A program made the position numbers and the translations under genes. A DNA stretch of 64,000 bases from Blepharisma japonicum (lineage: Eukaryota > Ciliophora > Heterotrichea > Heterotrichida > Blepharismidae): the NCBI GenBank assembly GCA_949751835.1, contig CATKHK010000017.1, forward strand, positions 248,001-312,000, in the 5' to 3' direction. Shown here in pieces: positions 21,831 through 31,054 of the stretch. The notes below the pieces were generated by a model. That model had not been told where the DNA came from. It searched no databases and saw only the letters and a list, made by a program, of their open reading frames with translations. The stretch's first letter is position 1. The number at the start of each line of letters is the position of its first letter.

Positions 21831-22640
21831 TTATCTTAATCTATCATAATTAGGGTTATTGAAGTATCTTTTGAAGTGCTCGTACAGGTTTATATAAATA
21901 TTGACTCCAAGCACTAGTCTTCCAAGTCTAGGCCAAAGTCCATGTGTGAGGGTATTAATACCTTCACGCTTCACAATAAGTTTGATCCCGCTAAAAGGAA
22001 TTTTTTCTAAATGACTATAGCAGCAATTTCTTGTCTGCAGTTTGGTTTTTATCACATCAAAAGGATGAGTAATAAGAGTTGCAATTATTGCTCCTGTAGT
22101 GCAGCTTAAAGTTCTTGATATGCTAGGATGTGTGTCTTTGTATTTTTTATGAATATTCTCCATGGTCACAAAAAAGGTTCCAGAAAACAATACATCTCTG
22201 AGTAAAGTTACTCGGAGTCCTGAAAAGCCAGAAAAACTAAATGTCAGTTGTCCTGAGCCTGTTCCCATTAAAGAGGTCTTAAATCTCTCAATTGGAGAAG
22301 ACACAATTACAGCTGTAAGTTTTGATAGCATTGCTGAGAACCCGGCACCAAGTGATCCAAATCAGTCATCTAGTGGTGGCCTAAGTACTTCGTAGAGCGA
22401 ATAATGAACAATGTTGATGCCTAGCATAGAAACTAGTGATGGTGAGAGACCTCGCCATAGACTAGTAATCCCACGGTGAGAAATTATTTGCTCAATTGAG
22501 TTTTTTACAGATAATTTCTTAAACGATCCTATCTGAGTGTTCTTAATTACGTCTAATGGGCAAAGAACTGTAGCGTAAACTGCAGATGAAATGCAAGTTG
22601 ACGCAATTATCGCTATTTTATTTTCACTTCTTTCAGTCAT
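21831..22640 (-). CDS. Mitochondrial carrier family (SLC25) protein
   Basis: 269 residues, one exon, one TGA read as Trp (PPLDD-W-FGSLGAG). Three repeats each start with the carrier signature Px(D/E)x(V/R)(K/R): CPLDVIKNT, SPIERFKTS and HPFDVIKTKLQ. The repeats also carry the family's later gly-rich motif (for example ISHRGITSLWRGLSPSL and REGINTLTHGLWPRLGR). It would move a metabolite across the mitochondrial inner membrane; the substrate cannot be told from what I see. The second signature (SPIERFK) is unusual. Its stop lies 8 nt from the SEC13 start. A 490-bp divergent region separates it from the QDPR-like gene. Confidence 0.88.
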
Positions 22641-23130
22641 TTACAATTCCTTATTTTTTATCAGTGGACAATATGGAATATGAGCTTGCAAAAGTTAGGA
22701 AAATTAACTATAATAATCATAAAATAATTTATGGTTATTTATAAGTCATTGTATTTATAAATTTATCTATTTAATATTAGTGATACTATAACACTATTAA
22801 TCCTATACAAATAATTTTAATTCTTCTGATATCTTTAATAATACTCATAATTCATAAAATGGATCAAAAGATCTGAAAATCTTTGATGAGATGCAAAATA
22901 GAATTAAATCTTCACAATTAAGTCTAAAATTCTTTAGCTTTATTAATCTTAAGATTCATATATGATACTCAGGTTTTTTATACTTTTTTTTTTGAGTAAT
23001 GTAAAACACTAATTTAGGATTACAAAGTAAAGTGCTTATTAAAGTTATTGAACTCAATATAGAGACTATTTAGACAGAAAATTCATTTAAACTATCAAAT
23101 GTTGAACTTCTTTAAAAATATCTAATAAAA
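22641..23130. other. Divergent intergenic region
   Basis: 490 bp, AT-rich, between the carrier gene (and SEC13 behind it) and the QDPR-like gene. It has a run of about ten T near 22984. Any promoter serving the carrier/SEC13 pair would sit here. Nothing else seen. Confidence 0.45.
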
Positions 23131-23841
23131 ATGTTAGGCAGACTCAAAAGAATGGTCTTTACCAATCGTGTAATTATTATTGGTGGCAATGGAGCTCTAG
23201 GAAAGCATATGGTTGATACATTTAAGACAGATTGGAATGTGACTAATATTGATCTTGCTGAAAATCCAAATGCAAATAAAAATATTCTCTTAAAAGAATG
23301 CTCATTCGAAAATTACAGCCAACACTGCAAGAAAAGTCTTTCAGGGACTTATGAAGCAATCATATGTGTAGCTGGCACATGGGCAACTGGAGGAATTTCG
23401 AACATTGAAATTTTTTCTCAGATCCAAAAATTAATAGATGGTAGCTTAGAGCCTGCTATTTTAGCTTCACATTTAGCAGTTGACCATTTAAACGATAGTG
23501 GCTTGCTAGTTTTTACAGGAGCATTAAGACCGTTTAAAAATACTTATCCAGAAAATCTTGCATTTACATTAATGAAAAATGCAACTCATAGCTTGGCTTT
23601 GAATATGGCTGTAAGAGATAAAGTTTCCCCACTTTCAACCGTCACAACAATTTTGCCTGACATTTTGGACACTAGGGTAAATAGAGAAGCTATGCCAGGG
23701 GAAAATAGAGCAAACTGAATTGATCCAGGAAAAGTTGCTGAGCTCGTCAAAAGCTGGGCAAATGGGAAAAACACGCCCGCAAACGGAAGTTTTGCGGAAT
23801 TGAAAATGATGAATGGGAAACTGATTCCTGAATTTATTTAG
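23131..23841 (+). CDS. Dihydropteridine reductase-like (QDPR) short-chain dehydrogenase
   Basis: 236 residues, the usual QDPR length, one exon with one TGA read as Trp (NRAN-W-IDPGK). The N-terminus has the NAD-binding loop VIIIGGNGALGKHMV and an acidic residue ending strand 2 (NIDL). CVAGTWATGG and the C-terminal ILPDILDTRVNREAMPG match QDPR (human: LPVTLDTPMNRKSMP). QDPR regenerates tetrahydrobiopterin from quinonoid dihydrobiopterin with NADH. In the catalytic Y-x3-K motif the Tyr is replaced: the sequence is AF-TLM-K, so the Lys is kept but Tyr is Phe (TTT). The protein may therefore have altered or no reductase activity. Confidence 0.85.
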
Positions 23842-24065
23842 CGAAATAATTAGATAATAAATCTAAATTAATGTTCTAATCTACTATTCATTTTCAATAG
23901 TAATTCTGGTAGGATATATAAGTTGCTTTTTAACTAAAAAGGATTTAAAAATTTTATTTCTTTGAATTTTCCAATAACGGTCTCATTCTATGATTTTTCG
24001 CAATTTCCTATTGGAGCCAAAAATTGATACTAAACTCCATTTTTCTGTCCACGTGGTTATATAAA

Positions 24066-25490
24066 ATGAGTGAAAAAGTTCGATTCCTAACTCTTATCCG
24101 CCCTCTTATGTGTGTGCTTCCAGAAGTCAGCAACCCCATGAGAAGAGTGCAATTCCGAGACAAGCTTGTATGGACTGCAATCACCTTATTTATCTATCTA
24201 GTCTGCTGTCAAATTCCTTTATTCGGCATTTCAACTTCAAGCAATGCAGATCCTCTCTATTGGGTAAGAGTAATTATGGCCAGTAACAGAGGAACTTTAA
24301 TGGAATTAGGGATTTCCCCAATTGTCACGTCCAGCATGATCATGCAGCTTCTTGCAGGCTCAAAAATCATTGATGTAGACCAAAGCTTAAAAGAAGACAG
24401 AGCATTGTTCCAAGGCGCCCAAAAACTCTTTGGGATGCTCATCACAATTGGAGAAGCTGTAGCCTACGTTGTTAGTGGAATGTATGGGAATATTTCAGAT
24501 ATTGGAGCAACAACTGCAATTTTGATCATCATTCAACTGTTTTTGGCAGGAGTTATCGTCATTATTTTAGATGAATTCTTACAGAAAGGGTATGGACTTG
24601 GCTCAGGGATTTCTTTATTTATAGCTACGAATATATGTGAGAATATCGTATGGAGAGCGTTTAGCCCAACCACAATTACCACATCTAGAGGAATGGAGTT
24701 TGAAGGAGCAATCATCGCTTTATTCCATCTATTGATAACCAGAACTAATAAAATCCAAGCACTAAAAGAAGCTTTTTACAGATCAAATGCACCAAATATC
24801 ATGAGTTTACTTGCAACAGTCTTTATTTTCTTAATCGTTATCTATTTCCAAGGCTTCAAAGTAGATTTGAGCATCCGCTCATCAAAAGTTAGAGGACACC
24901 AAGGCACTTATCCAATAAAACTTTTCTATACTTCAAATATTCCTATTATTCTGCAGACAGCCTTAGTATCAAATCTTTATTTCTTCTCACAAATTCTTTA
25001 TCGCAGATATAGAACTTACACTTTGGTTTGGCTTCTTGGACAATGGCAAGATTTAGATCAAGGTTATTCAATCCCTGTGGGTGGACTTGCATATTATATT
25101 TCTCCGCCAAGAGAATTTGCAGATATTGCAGCTGATCCAATTCATGCCTTAGTTTATGTCATTTTTGTCCTTTCTTCTTGTGCATTGTTCTCAAAGACTT
25201 GGATTGAAGTAAGTGGGAGCTCTGCAAGAGATGTTGCGAAACAGCTGAGAGACCAACAAATGTTTTTAGAAGGACACAGATATGAAAGTATGGTGAAAAC
25301 ATTGAATAGATATATACCAAATGCTGCAGCTTTTGGTGGAATGTGTATTGGAGCACTTACAATTATTGCTGATTTGCTGGGAGCCATTGGGTCTGGGACA
25401 GGAATTTTGTTGGCTGTCACTATTATTTATCAATACTTTGAAGCTTTCTATAAAGAGAAACAGGAATCAGGAGGAGTCTTCCTATTTTAA
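24066..25490 (+). CDS. SEC61A: SEC61 translocon alpha subunit
   Basis: 474 residues, close to the 476 of animal SEC61A, one exon, all Trp TGG. The start [21 protein letters not shown] matches the conserved cytosolic N-terminus; [24 protein letters not shown] (plug and TM2 region), [16 protein letters not shown] and the [18 protein letters not shown] loop are all family hallmarks. Ten membrane helices are expected. It forms the ER protein-conducting channel for co-translational translocation. An in-frame ATG at 24024 would add 14 residues not found in the family, so 24066 was chosen. It is followed by 238 bp before the convergent His-rich gene. Confidence 0.97.
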   Translation: MSEKVRFLTLIRPLMCVLPEVSNPMRRVQFRDKLVWTAITLFIYLVCCQIPLFGISTSSNADPLYWVRVIMASNRGTLMELGISPIVTSSMIMQLLAGSKIIDVDQSLKEDRALFQGAQKLFGMLITIGEAVAYVVSGMYGNISDIGATTAILIIIQLFLAGVIVIILDEFLQKGYGLGSGISLFIATNICENIVWRAFSPTTITTSRGMEFEGAIIALFHLLITRTNKIQALKEAFYRSNAPNIMSLLATVFIFLIVIYFQGFKVDLSIRSSKVRGHQGTYPIKLFYTSNIPIILQTALVSNLYFFSQILYRRYRTYTLVWLLGQWQDLDQGYSIPVGGLAYYISPPREFADIAADPIHALVYVIFVLSSCALFSKTWIEVSGSSARDVAKQLRDQQMFLEGHRYESMVKTLNRYIPNAAAFGGMCIGALTIIADLLGAIGSGTGILLAVTIIYQYFEAFYKEKQESGGVFLF

Positions 25491-25728
25491 ATAAATGTTA
25501 GGTTAGATAATATCAAAAAAATATGTTTTTATAATTTTAAAATTAACTCTAGAGGTTTTTTTAGGATTAAAATTTTTACCTTTATTATATTTAAAATAAA
25601 TTTTTAAAGTAATATTTATAGATTTATTTTACATAAAGCTGGATTTTAGAATCGACCAATATTTCAAGAATATTATAAAGGCAAGTTATAAAACAGTTAA
25701 AATCTATTTACTGATAAACGAGTTATCT

Positions 25729-27417
25729 TTAGTTTGGATTCACTACAGATCCAACAGGTGCAAAGGAAGGATATTGCATTGAACCCATAGGAGCTGCGTT
25801 GAATTGGCGCATCTGCACTCCAACAGGCTGACTCATAACAGGCTGGCTCATAATTGGCTGAATAAAGTTCTGAGGAGCAGGAGCATGCTGAGTTGCTAGC
25901 ACTTCGAATTTCTTCGAATTTTTATAAAGTTTCTTAGCACATCCGATATAGCATCCACAAAGTCCTAATGTGAAAATAATATTTATGACCACACATGTAA
26001 CAATCATAGACTTGAATGCATGATGCTGACCATTATGCTCTTCTCCATCATTATAATCTTCGGATTCTTCTCTTTCATGAATTTCAGTGTGCTCTTCTCC
26101 TTGGCTAGATTCTGACTCTGAAGTTTCTTCCCCATGGTGGTGTTTTCCTTTTTCTTTCTCTTTATCGCCTTTGTGGCAGCCTCCTTTATGGTGATTTTTT
26201 CCTTCTTCTTTATTGTGGTGTCTTTTTTCATGCTCTCCTTCTTCTTCTTGTTGATTGTTTCCATCTACTTCACCATTTTTTTCATTATGATGTCTTTCCT
26301 TATGATCTTTTTCTCCATGATGACCATGATCTCTTTCCTCTTCACCTTTTTCTTCATTTTTATGATGCTTTTTCTTGTGGTCTTCTTTACCTTCTCCTTC
26401 GTGATGCTTATGCTCATGCTCTCTATCGCCTTCATGATTATTAGCTTCATCAGCTTCTTCATTGTGATGATGGCTTTTCTTATGGTCTTTTTCATTTCCT
26501 TCATCTTGATGATGTCTATTTCCATGCTCCCTCGGCTCTTCCGGTAAATTTTCACCGTTTTCATTAGAGTTCTGAGGAGGTTTATGACAAGGTGGTCGAT
26601 GAGCACCTTGAGGAGCATTATTTTGAGAATCTTCTGGAGGAGGTGGGAAATCTTCATCTTCATGTCTATTTTCTCCTTCTTGTGGTGGTGCTGAACCTTC
26701 TTCTCCGCGCTCTGGCTGACTTTCTACTTTGCTTGTAAGTGGATTTTCTTGAATTTTACTTTCAAAATTGTCTTCATTAGAATTTTCATTGATTGGTGGC
26801 TCATATGGATCTGATGAGTTATTTCCATCATAAGGCTCATCATTATCCTCATAATAATCTGGCTCCGAATTATTGTCTTTTGCATCTTTAACCTTATTGA
26901 CAAGAAGATAGCCATAAACGAGATTAGCGACAATTAAGAAAATTGCAAGGAACATCAAGGCTCTTAAGTATTTTCTGGCTGATACAGAGTCTTTTTTCCT
27001 ACTAGCTTTCAAGCCAAGCATTGATGTGCCTATTAAGGCTATATCGGCTATGGCTTTAACGATAATATCGCAAGTTGAAATTTTTATTTGATATTGATGG
27101 GATTCATACTGCTCGTCTTGACTAGCATATGAGTACAATCCTATAGAGATATCGAGTATTCCTACAATAAGCATCAAGTATGAAGCAACTTTCACCCATT
27201 TAGCCCATTTGTCACGGAGTTTTTTAGTTTCATAGAGCTCTGGGTTCATTACTGGGGCTGAAATTGGGGCAAACTGCATTTGCTGCATGGGTTGAATAGG
27301 AGGTGATAGATTTGGAAGAGGTCCTAGAGGAGCGTACTGAAGTCTTCCATCAAAGCCTTGCTGAATGTAATTTTGGGGTTGTGGCCTGGCAAAGTATTGC
27401 CTTTCCTGATTTTCCAT
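25729..27417 (-). CDS. Multispanning membrane protein with a large His/Glu/Lys-rich loop
   Basis: 562 residues, one exon, no TGA. A Pro/Gln-rich N-terminus (about residues 1-75) leads to three hydrophobic helices (YLMLIVGILDISIGLYSY; IVKAIADIALIGTSMLGL; RALMFLAIFLIVANLVYGYL). Then comes a loop of about 260 residues dominated by His, Glu, Lys, Asp and Gly with many HH and HHH runs (KDHKKSHHHNEE, GKHHHGEET). A fourth helix (VTCVVINIIFTLGLCGCYIG) is followed by a Pro/Gln-rich tail. Composition suggests a divalent-metal-binding loop outside the cytosol, as in some zinc transporters, but the helices match no transporter family I know. The antisense strand is open and hydrophobic because of the codon composition and is not a gene. 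Confidence 0.78.
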   Translation of the reverse strand: MENQERQYFARPQPQNYIQQGFDGRLQYAPLGPLPNLSPPIQPMQQMQFAPISAPVMNPELYETKKLRDKWAKWVKVASYLMLIVGILDISIGLYSYASQDEQYESHQYQIKISTCDIIVKAIADIALIGTSMLGLKASRKKDSVSARKYLRALMFLAIFLIVANLVYGYLLVNKVKDAKDNNSEPDYYEDNDEPYDGNNSSDPYEPPINENSNEDNFESKIQENPLTSKVESQPERGEEGSAPPQEGENRHEDEDFPPPPEDSQNNAPQGAHRPPCHKPPQNSNENGENLPEEPREHGNRHHQDEGNEKDHKKSHHHNEEADEANNHEGDREHEHKHHEGEGKEDHKKKHHKNEEKGEEERDHGHHGEKDHKERHHNEKNGEVDGNNQQEEEGEHEKRHHNKEEGKNHHKGGCHKGDKEKEKGKHHHGEETSESESSQGEEHTEIHEREESEDYNDGEEHNGQHHAFKSMIVTCVVINIIFTLGLCGCYIGCAKKLYKNSKKFEVLATQHAPAPQNFIQPIMSQPVMSQPVGVQMRQFNAAPMGSMQYPSFAPVGSVVNPN

Positions 27418-27908
27418 ATCACAAAAAGTATTATTATTAGTCAGCAATTTTTTTGGTTTAAATGATTATTTCTTAAAATATGATCAAGAAAATGCATAGC
27501 ATGGCTGAAATCGGGATCTAAAATCGTTTATCAAAACATTTTTGAGTTTATTACTAAAAGAAAAAAATGTAACGTCAATACGCTTTGAATATGGCTATTG
27601 TTATTGTTGTCAGCATCTCAAGTAGAAATCAAGACACAACTTTATTAATTATGAAGTATAGATAAAGACGCTTTTTATAAGGATCAAATTAATGTTATTA
27701 TGTGATTGATTTTATTATTGTTTTAGTCTTGCTTTAGTTTACCATAAATGCATATTTGAATTTAGCCAAAACAATGCTATTTTTAATTAACTAATAAAGC
27801 ACTGATATTTTCTATATTTAATACTAAAATCTCTTCTAAAGAATCATAATATCTCTATTATTTTAATAATTATTTTCTACATATACTAGAAGATTTGCAT
27901 AAACAGAA
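27418..27908. other. Divergent intergenic region
   Basis: 491 bp of AT-rich DNA between the His-rich membrane protein gene and the coiled-coil gene at 27909. Nothing recognisable beyond presumed promoters. Confidence 0.45.
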
Positions 27909-28736
27909 ATGTCAAGCAATGAATTTTCGCGAGGTCTTACTGAAAAACGCCACCTTTATACACCAATTCATCGAAGGACACATTCTACTAACATAGAACC
28001 TGTAAAAGGAATTGCATCTGTTCAAAGCCATCGTCGAACTTTATCAAACACAGCACAAGAATTTAGTCCCATTCAAAACCCTCAGCCAATCAAAAATTCT
28101 TTTCGTCCACTTCTAAATATAGAACCTGCTAGAGAGCCTCTAACCCCAGACTCATTAAATTCTCCTGCTTCTTCTGCATCAAGTCATCATGTAAAAAGTA
28201 ACAAAAAAGGATTCACAGGATTTTTAGATGCAGCGATTAGCTATTTTAGTCAGGAGTCTCAATTGGTTATTCAGCCACCTTCAAATGAGATTAATGAAAT
28301 GAAAAAAGAAATCCGGCGATTGACTGAAAAACAAATGGAAACAGAAAAAAACAATGAAAAGTTATTAAATGATTGCTCGATGATGAAAATGGCACTTGAA
28401 GAACAGAAAGTTAAAAAAGAAAATTATGAAAAGCACATACAATCACTGCAAGGCTATACCCAAGAACTGGAAAACGCAATTAAAAAACTCCAAGCTGAGC
28501 TGAAAAATGAACAAAAAAGAAATGAACAGTTGAGAATGACGATTGGGGCAAGTGAAAATCAAGGGAATGAAAGAAAACCGATTGGAAGAGAAACGAATTA
28601 TGAAGATGATACCAAAAAAAGAGGAAAAGAAGAAAGCTTGAGGGTAGATAAACCTTCACCAACACCAATTATGTATAAGCCGATTTCTCAAAGAGGGATG
28701 AAAGAAGAAAAAAGAAGATCAATGGGCTTCACTTAA
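27909..28736 (+). CDS. Coiled-coil protein, unknown
   Basis: 275 residues, one exon, no Trp. The N-terminal 100 residues are Ser/Thr/Pro/Arg-rich and repeat an HRRT-S/L motif (IHRRTHSTN, SHRRTLSNT) that looks like basophilic kinase sites; residues about 125-215 form a coiled coil (MKKEIRRLTEKQMETEKN, then LQGYTQELENAIKKLQAEL); the C-terminus is basic and flexible. No family recognised. It converges on the ankyrin gene with 127 bp between stops. Confidence 0.65.
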   Translation: MSSNEFSRGLTEKRHLYTPIHRRTHSTNIEPVKGIASVQSHRRTLSNTAQEFSPIQNPQPIKNSFRPLLNIEPAREPLTPDSLNSPASSASSHHVKSNKKGFTGFLDAAISYFSQESQLVIQPPSNEINEMKKEIRRLTEKQMETEKNNEKLLNDCSMMKMALEEQKVKKENYEKHIQSLQGYTQELENAIKKLQAELKNEQKRNEQLRMTIGASENQGNERKPIGRETNYEDDTKKRGKEESLRVDKPSPTPIMYKPISQRGMKEEKRRSMGFT

Positions 28737-28863
28737 ATTCATAAATATTAATATGTCATTATTTATATTTATAAAATATTTTTAATAAGCAAATTAAGAT
28801 TTTTAATTTTTAATCATGTGATAATGCAGCATTTTTAACTCTTTTTAAAATACTATTCCTTAA

Positions 28864-29514
28864 TTAACAGCAAACTGTGTAGTTTGAAAATTTTCTTTTG
28901 TAATTTGATAGCAAAAGCCTTACTTCTGGATTAGAAGTTAATTTACTCGCTTTGGAAATATCTTTTTTCTTTCACTTTGAGAAATTCAATAAAACTTCTA
29001 CAGCTTTTATATTTCCCCATCTGCATGCTACATCTAGGCAGCTTTCCATTTCATTTCCATCTACTTGACTTTTAATCAATGGATTTGCGCCGAAATCCAT
29101 TAATAATTTTATTATTTCAGGATATCCATTTAATGAAGCTTCATAAAGTGGAGTCTTTCCTGACACATTTCGTTTGTTTAAAAATGAATTTTCATTTGTA
29201 GGACTAACGAGGAATTTTCTTGGGTCATTGGAGATAAGTTTTTCGATCGATATTATATCAGATTTACTTCCTCGTCTTATGTGGTCAAATAAACTTTCTC
29301 TTCTTTTGTGATCTGAAATAGCTTCATATGAAGGATTATATGAAATGACGCTAGAAGATGTTGTGCGATCAGGGCAACGAATAATATCATTAATAAGTTC
29401 ATCAACATTCAAAACTACATTGACTTCTCCAGAATCTTTGAACACATGTGCAGCACAAATTACATTACCAACTGATTTTCACTTTCGTTTTGAGCAATTT
29501 TCTATTCTTTCCAT
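28864..29514 (-). CDS. Small ankyrin-repeat protein
   Basis: 216 residues, one exon. Two TGA codons are read as Trp (KRK-W-KSVGN near the start and NFSK-W-KKKD near the end), which adds 23 residues at the front and about 36 at the back relative to the standard-code frame. Residues about 120-175 hold two ankyrin repeats: SGKTPLYEASLNGYPEIIKLL with FGANPLI, and SCLDVACRWGNIKAVEVLL. The N-terminal part is not recognised. Ankyrin repeats mediate protein binding; no partner can be named. Confidence 0.75.
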
Positions 29515-29670
29515 TAAATATTATCAGTATTAAATCTTGCTTAACATTAATTATTTTTCTTTATCCAATTTTTTATGATTTTTATTAAAATATTTTCGTA
29601 ATAAATTTCTGTTAAATTTAAACTGCTTATTAAGAATTAAAGAAATTATATAAATAAATTAAAATAGATT

Positions 29671-30504
29671 TTAAAGAGATTCATTGGGCTTAATCGTCAA
29701 CTGGCAGAGCAGTGAAAGATGATCGCTCGGATACTCTTGAGAAGGCAATCCTGTTGGTCCAATGCTTTCAAATGAAGGTATATTTAAAACCCTTGATATA
29801 GAAAACCCTCTAATTCATATATAATCCACTGTTTTTTTCTCAACTCTTTCCCTAATTTTATAAGTCGTAAAGTTAGGTTCTGATCCAAGTGCCATATATG
29901 CGCTTTGAAACTTCAGTTTTGTGTGGCTATTTAAAAGATTGTAAGTTTTGCTTCCTGGAATACTGTTGAAATCTCCACACAGAATTATTGGGAGCTTTCC
30001 TGAAAATTTTTCAAGTTTGCTTAAGAGATAATGAACCTGGTTTGCTCTATCTTCTTCATATTTTGATCTTGATTTCAAATGGGTTCCTACAATCAAAAAT
30101 TCGATAGCTCCAAAAGCCAGTTTAATAACCAGAGCAAACTGATTTGAATTTGGAAAGTATCAGGATTCTTGAGATATCAAAGTAAATTTCCTTCTGTTAA
30201 AAAGAATGCAAAGCCCATCGCGGTGCCATCCTCTTTTCTTTTTAAAAATTCCTTCATATCCTATCTTGTTGATCCATGGGACAATAAAATCATCGTAGTG
30301 ATCGATTTCACTGAGACAATATATATCAGCTTTTGATTCTTCAAGGTCATGCATTATCTGAGGAGCTCTGTAACCTCAGCTTAAGTATTGATCGGGTACA
30401 GATGGAAAAAATCCAGATAATTGATCTGAAAGTGTATTCCATGTCATGACAGTAAAAAGTGGAGGAGTTGGCGCTACTTCAGTCAGAGTTCTACCTAGAA
30501 GCAT
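29671..30504 (-). CDS. Endonuclease/exonuclease/phosphatase-family protein (CCR4/nocturnin-like)
   Basis: 277 residues, one exon, three TGA read as Trp (YLS-W-GYRAP, QES-W-YFPN, DYI-W-IRG). The EEP fold motifs appear in order: VMTWNTLSDQ, ADIYCLSEIDHYDDF (metal-binding Glu), GTHLKS, LCGDFNSIPGS, and YPSDHLSLL with the catalytic Asp-His. The opening L-S-W-G-YRAPQI resembles the CCR4/nocturnin/Angel group, whose members remove poly(A) or act as phosphodiesterases. It lacks the leucine-rich repeats of CCR4 proper. The exact substrate is not clear. ATG at 30504-30502 is the first in the open frame. Confidence 0.85.
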
Positions 30505-31054
30505 TTTATATCCATTTTGGTAAGTTACTGGATAAAAAACGATTTTTTATTAGAAGATATCAACAAATAAAGCCAGTAATATGAAAGCTTCTATATATTG
30601 AAGTGTTTCATATGCAGTTTTTTATTTCTGAATATTGGTAGCATTTTTAAATGCACACACAAAAATGAAAAAATTTGAATTTGTAAAATAAATGTAATTA
30701 ATCAGGAGATTACGTGAAATTTTTATAATGAGGAGTCCATTAATAAATCGAAATGCTTACTTTAGCTTTTATCCCTGCTTATGCCAATTTAGCTAAATCC
30801 ATATTATTCAATATTTAGCATTAGTGTTTTGGATTTTATTCCAATAATCACTTCACACAAAAAATTATTTTTAAATAACTAAGAATCAGTCTCCTAAAAC
30901 TAAAGTCTAAAGTCAGAAATAGGTGAAAATATCTTATCTGTATTGAAAAATGAGCTCATTAAAATAAATTATCTGAGCCTACAATTTCGAAAATGGAATA
31001 TAATAATATGTGTATAATTATCATAAAAGGCTAATTTAGAATGAATAATTAAGA
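30505..31054. other. Intergenic region between dynein stop and EEP start
   Basis: 550 bp, AT-rich, flanked by two minus-strand genes, so it holds the dynein 3' end and the EEP promoter. No open frame, RNA gene or repeat found. Confidence 0.45.

Noticed and set aside
26134-26547. Open hydrophobic frame on the plus strand, 137 codons
   Set aside because: It is the antisense of the His/Glu/Lys-rich loop; the codon composition of that loop yields Phe/Ile/Met/Ser-rich sequence on the other strand.
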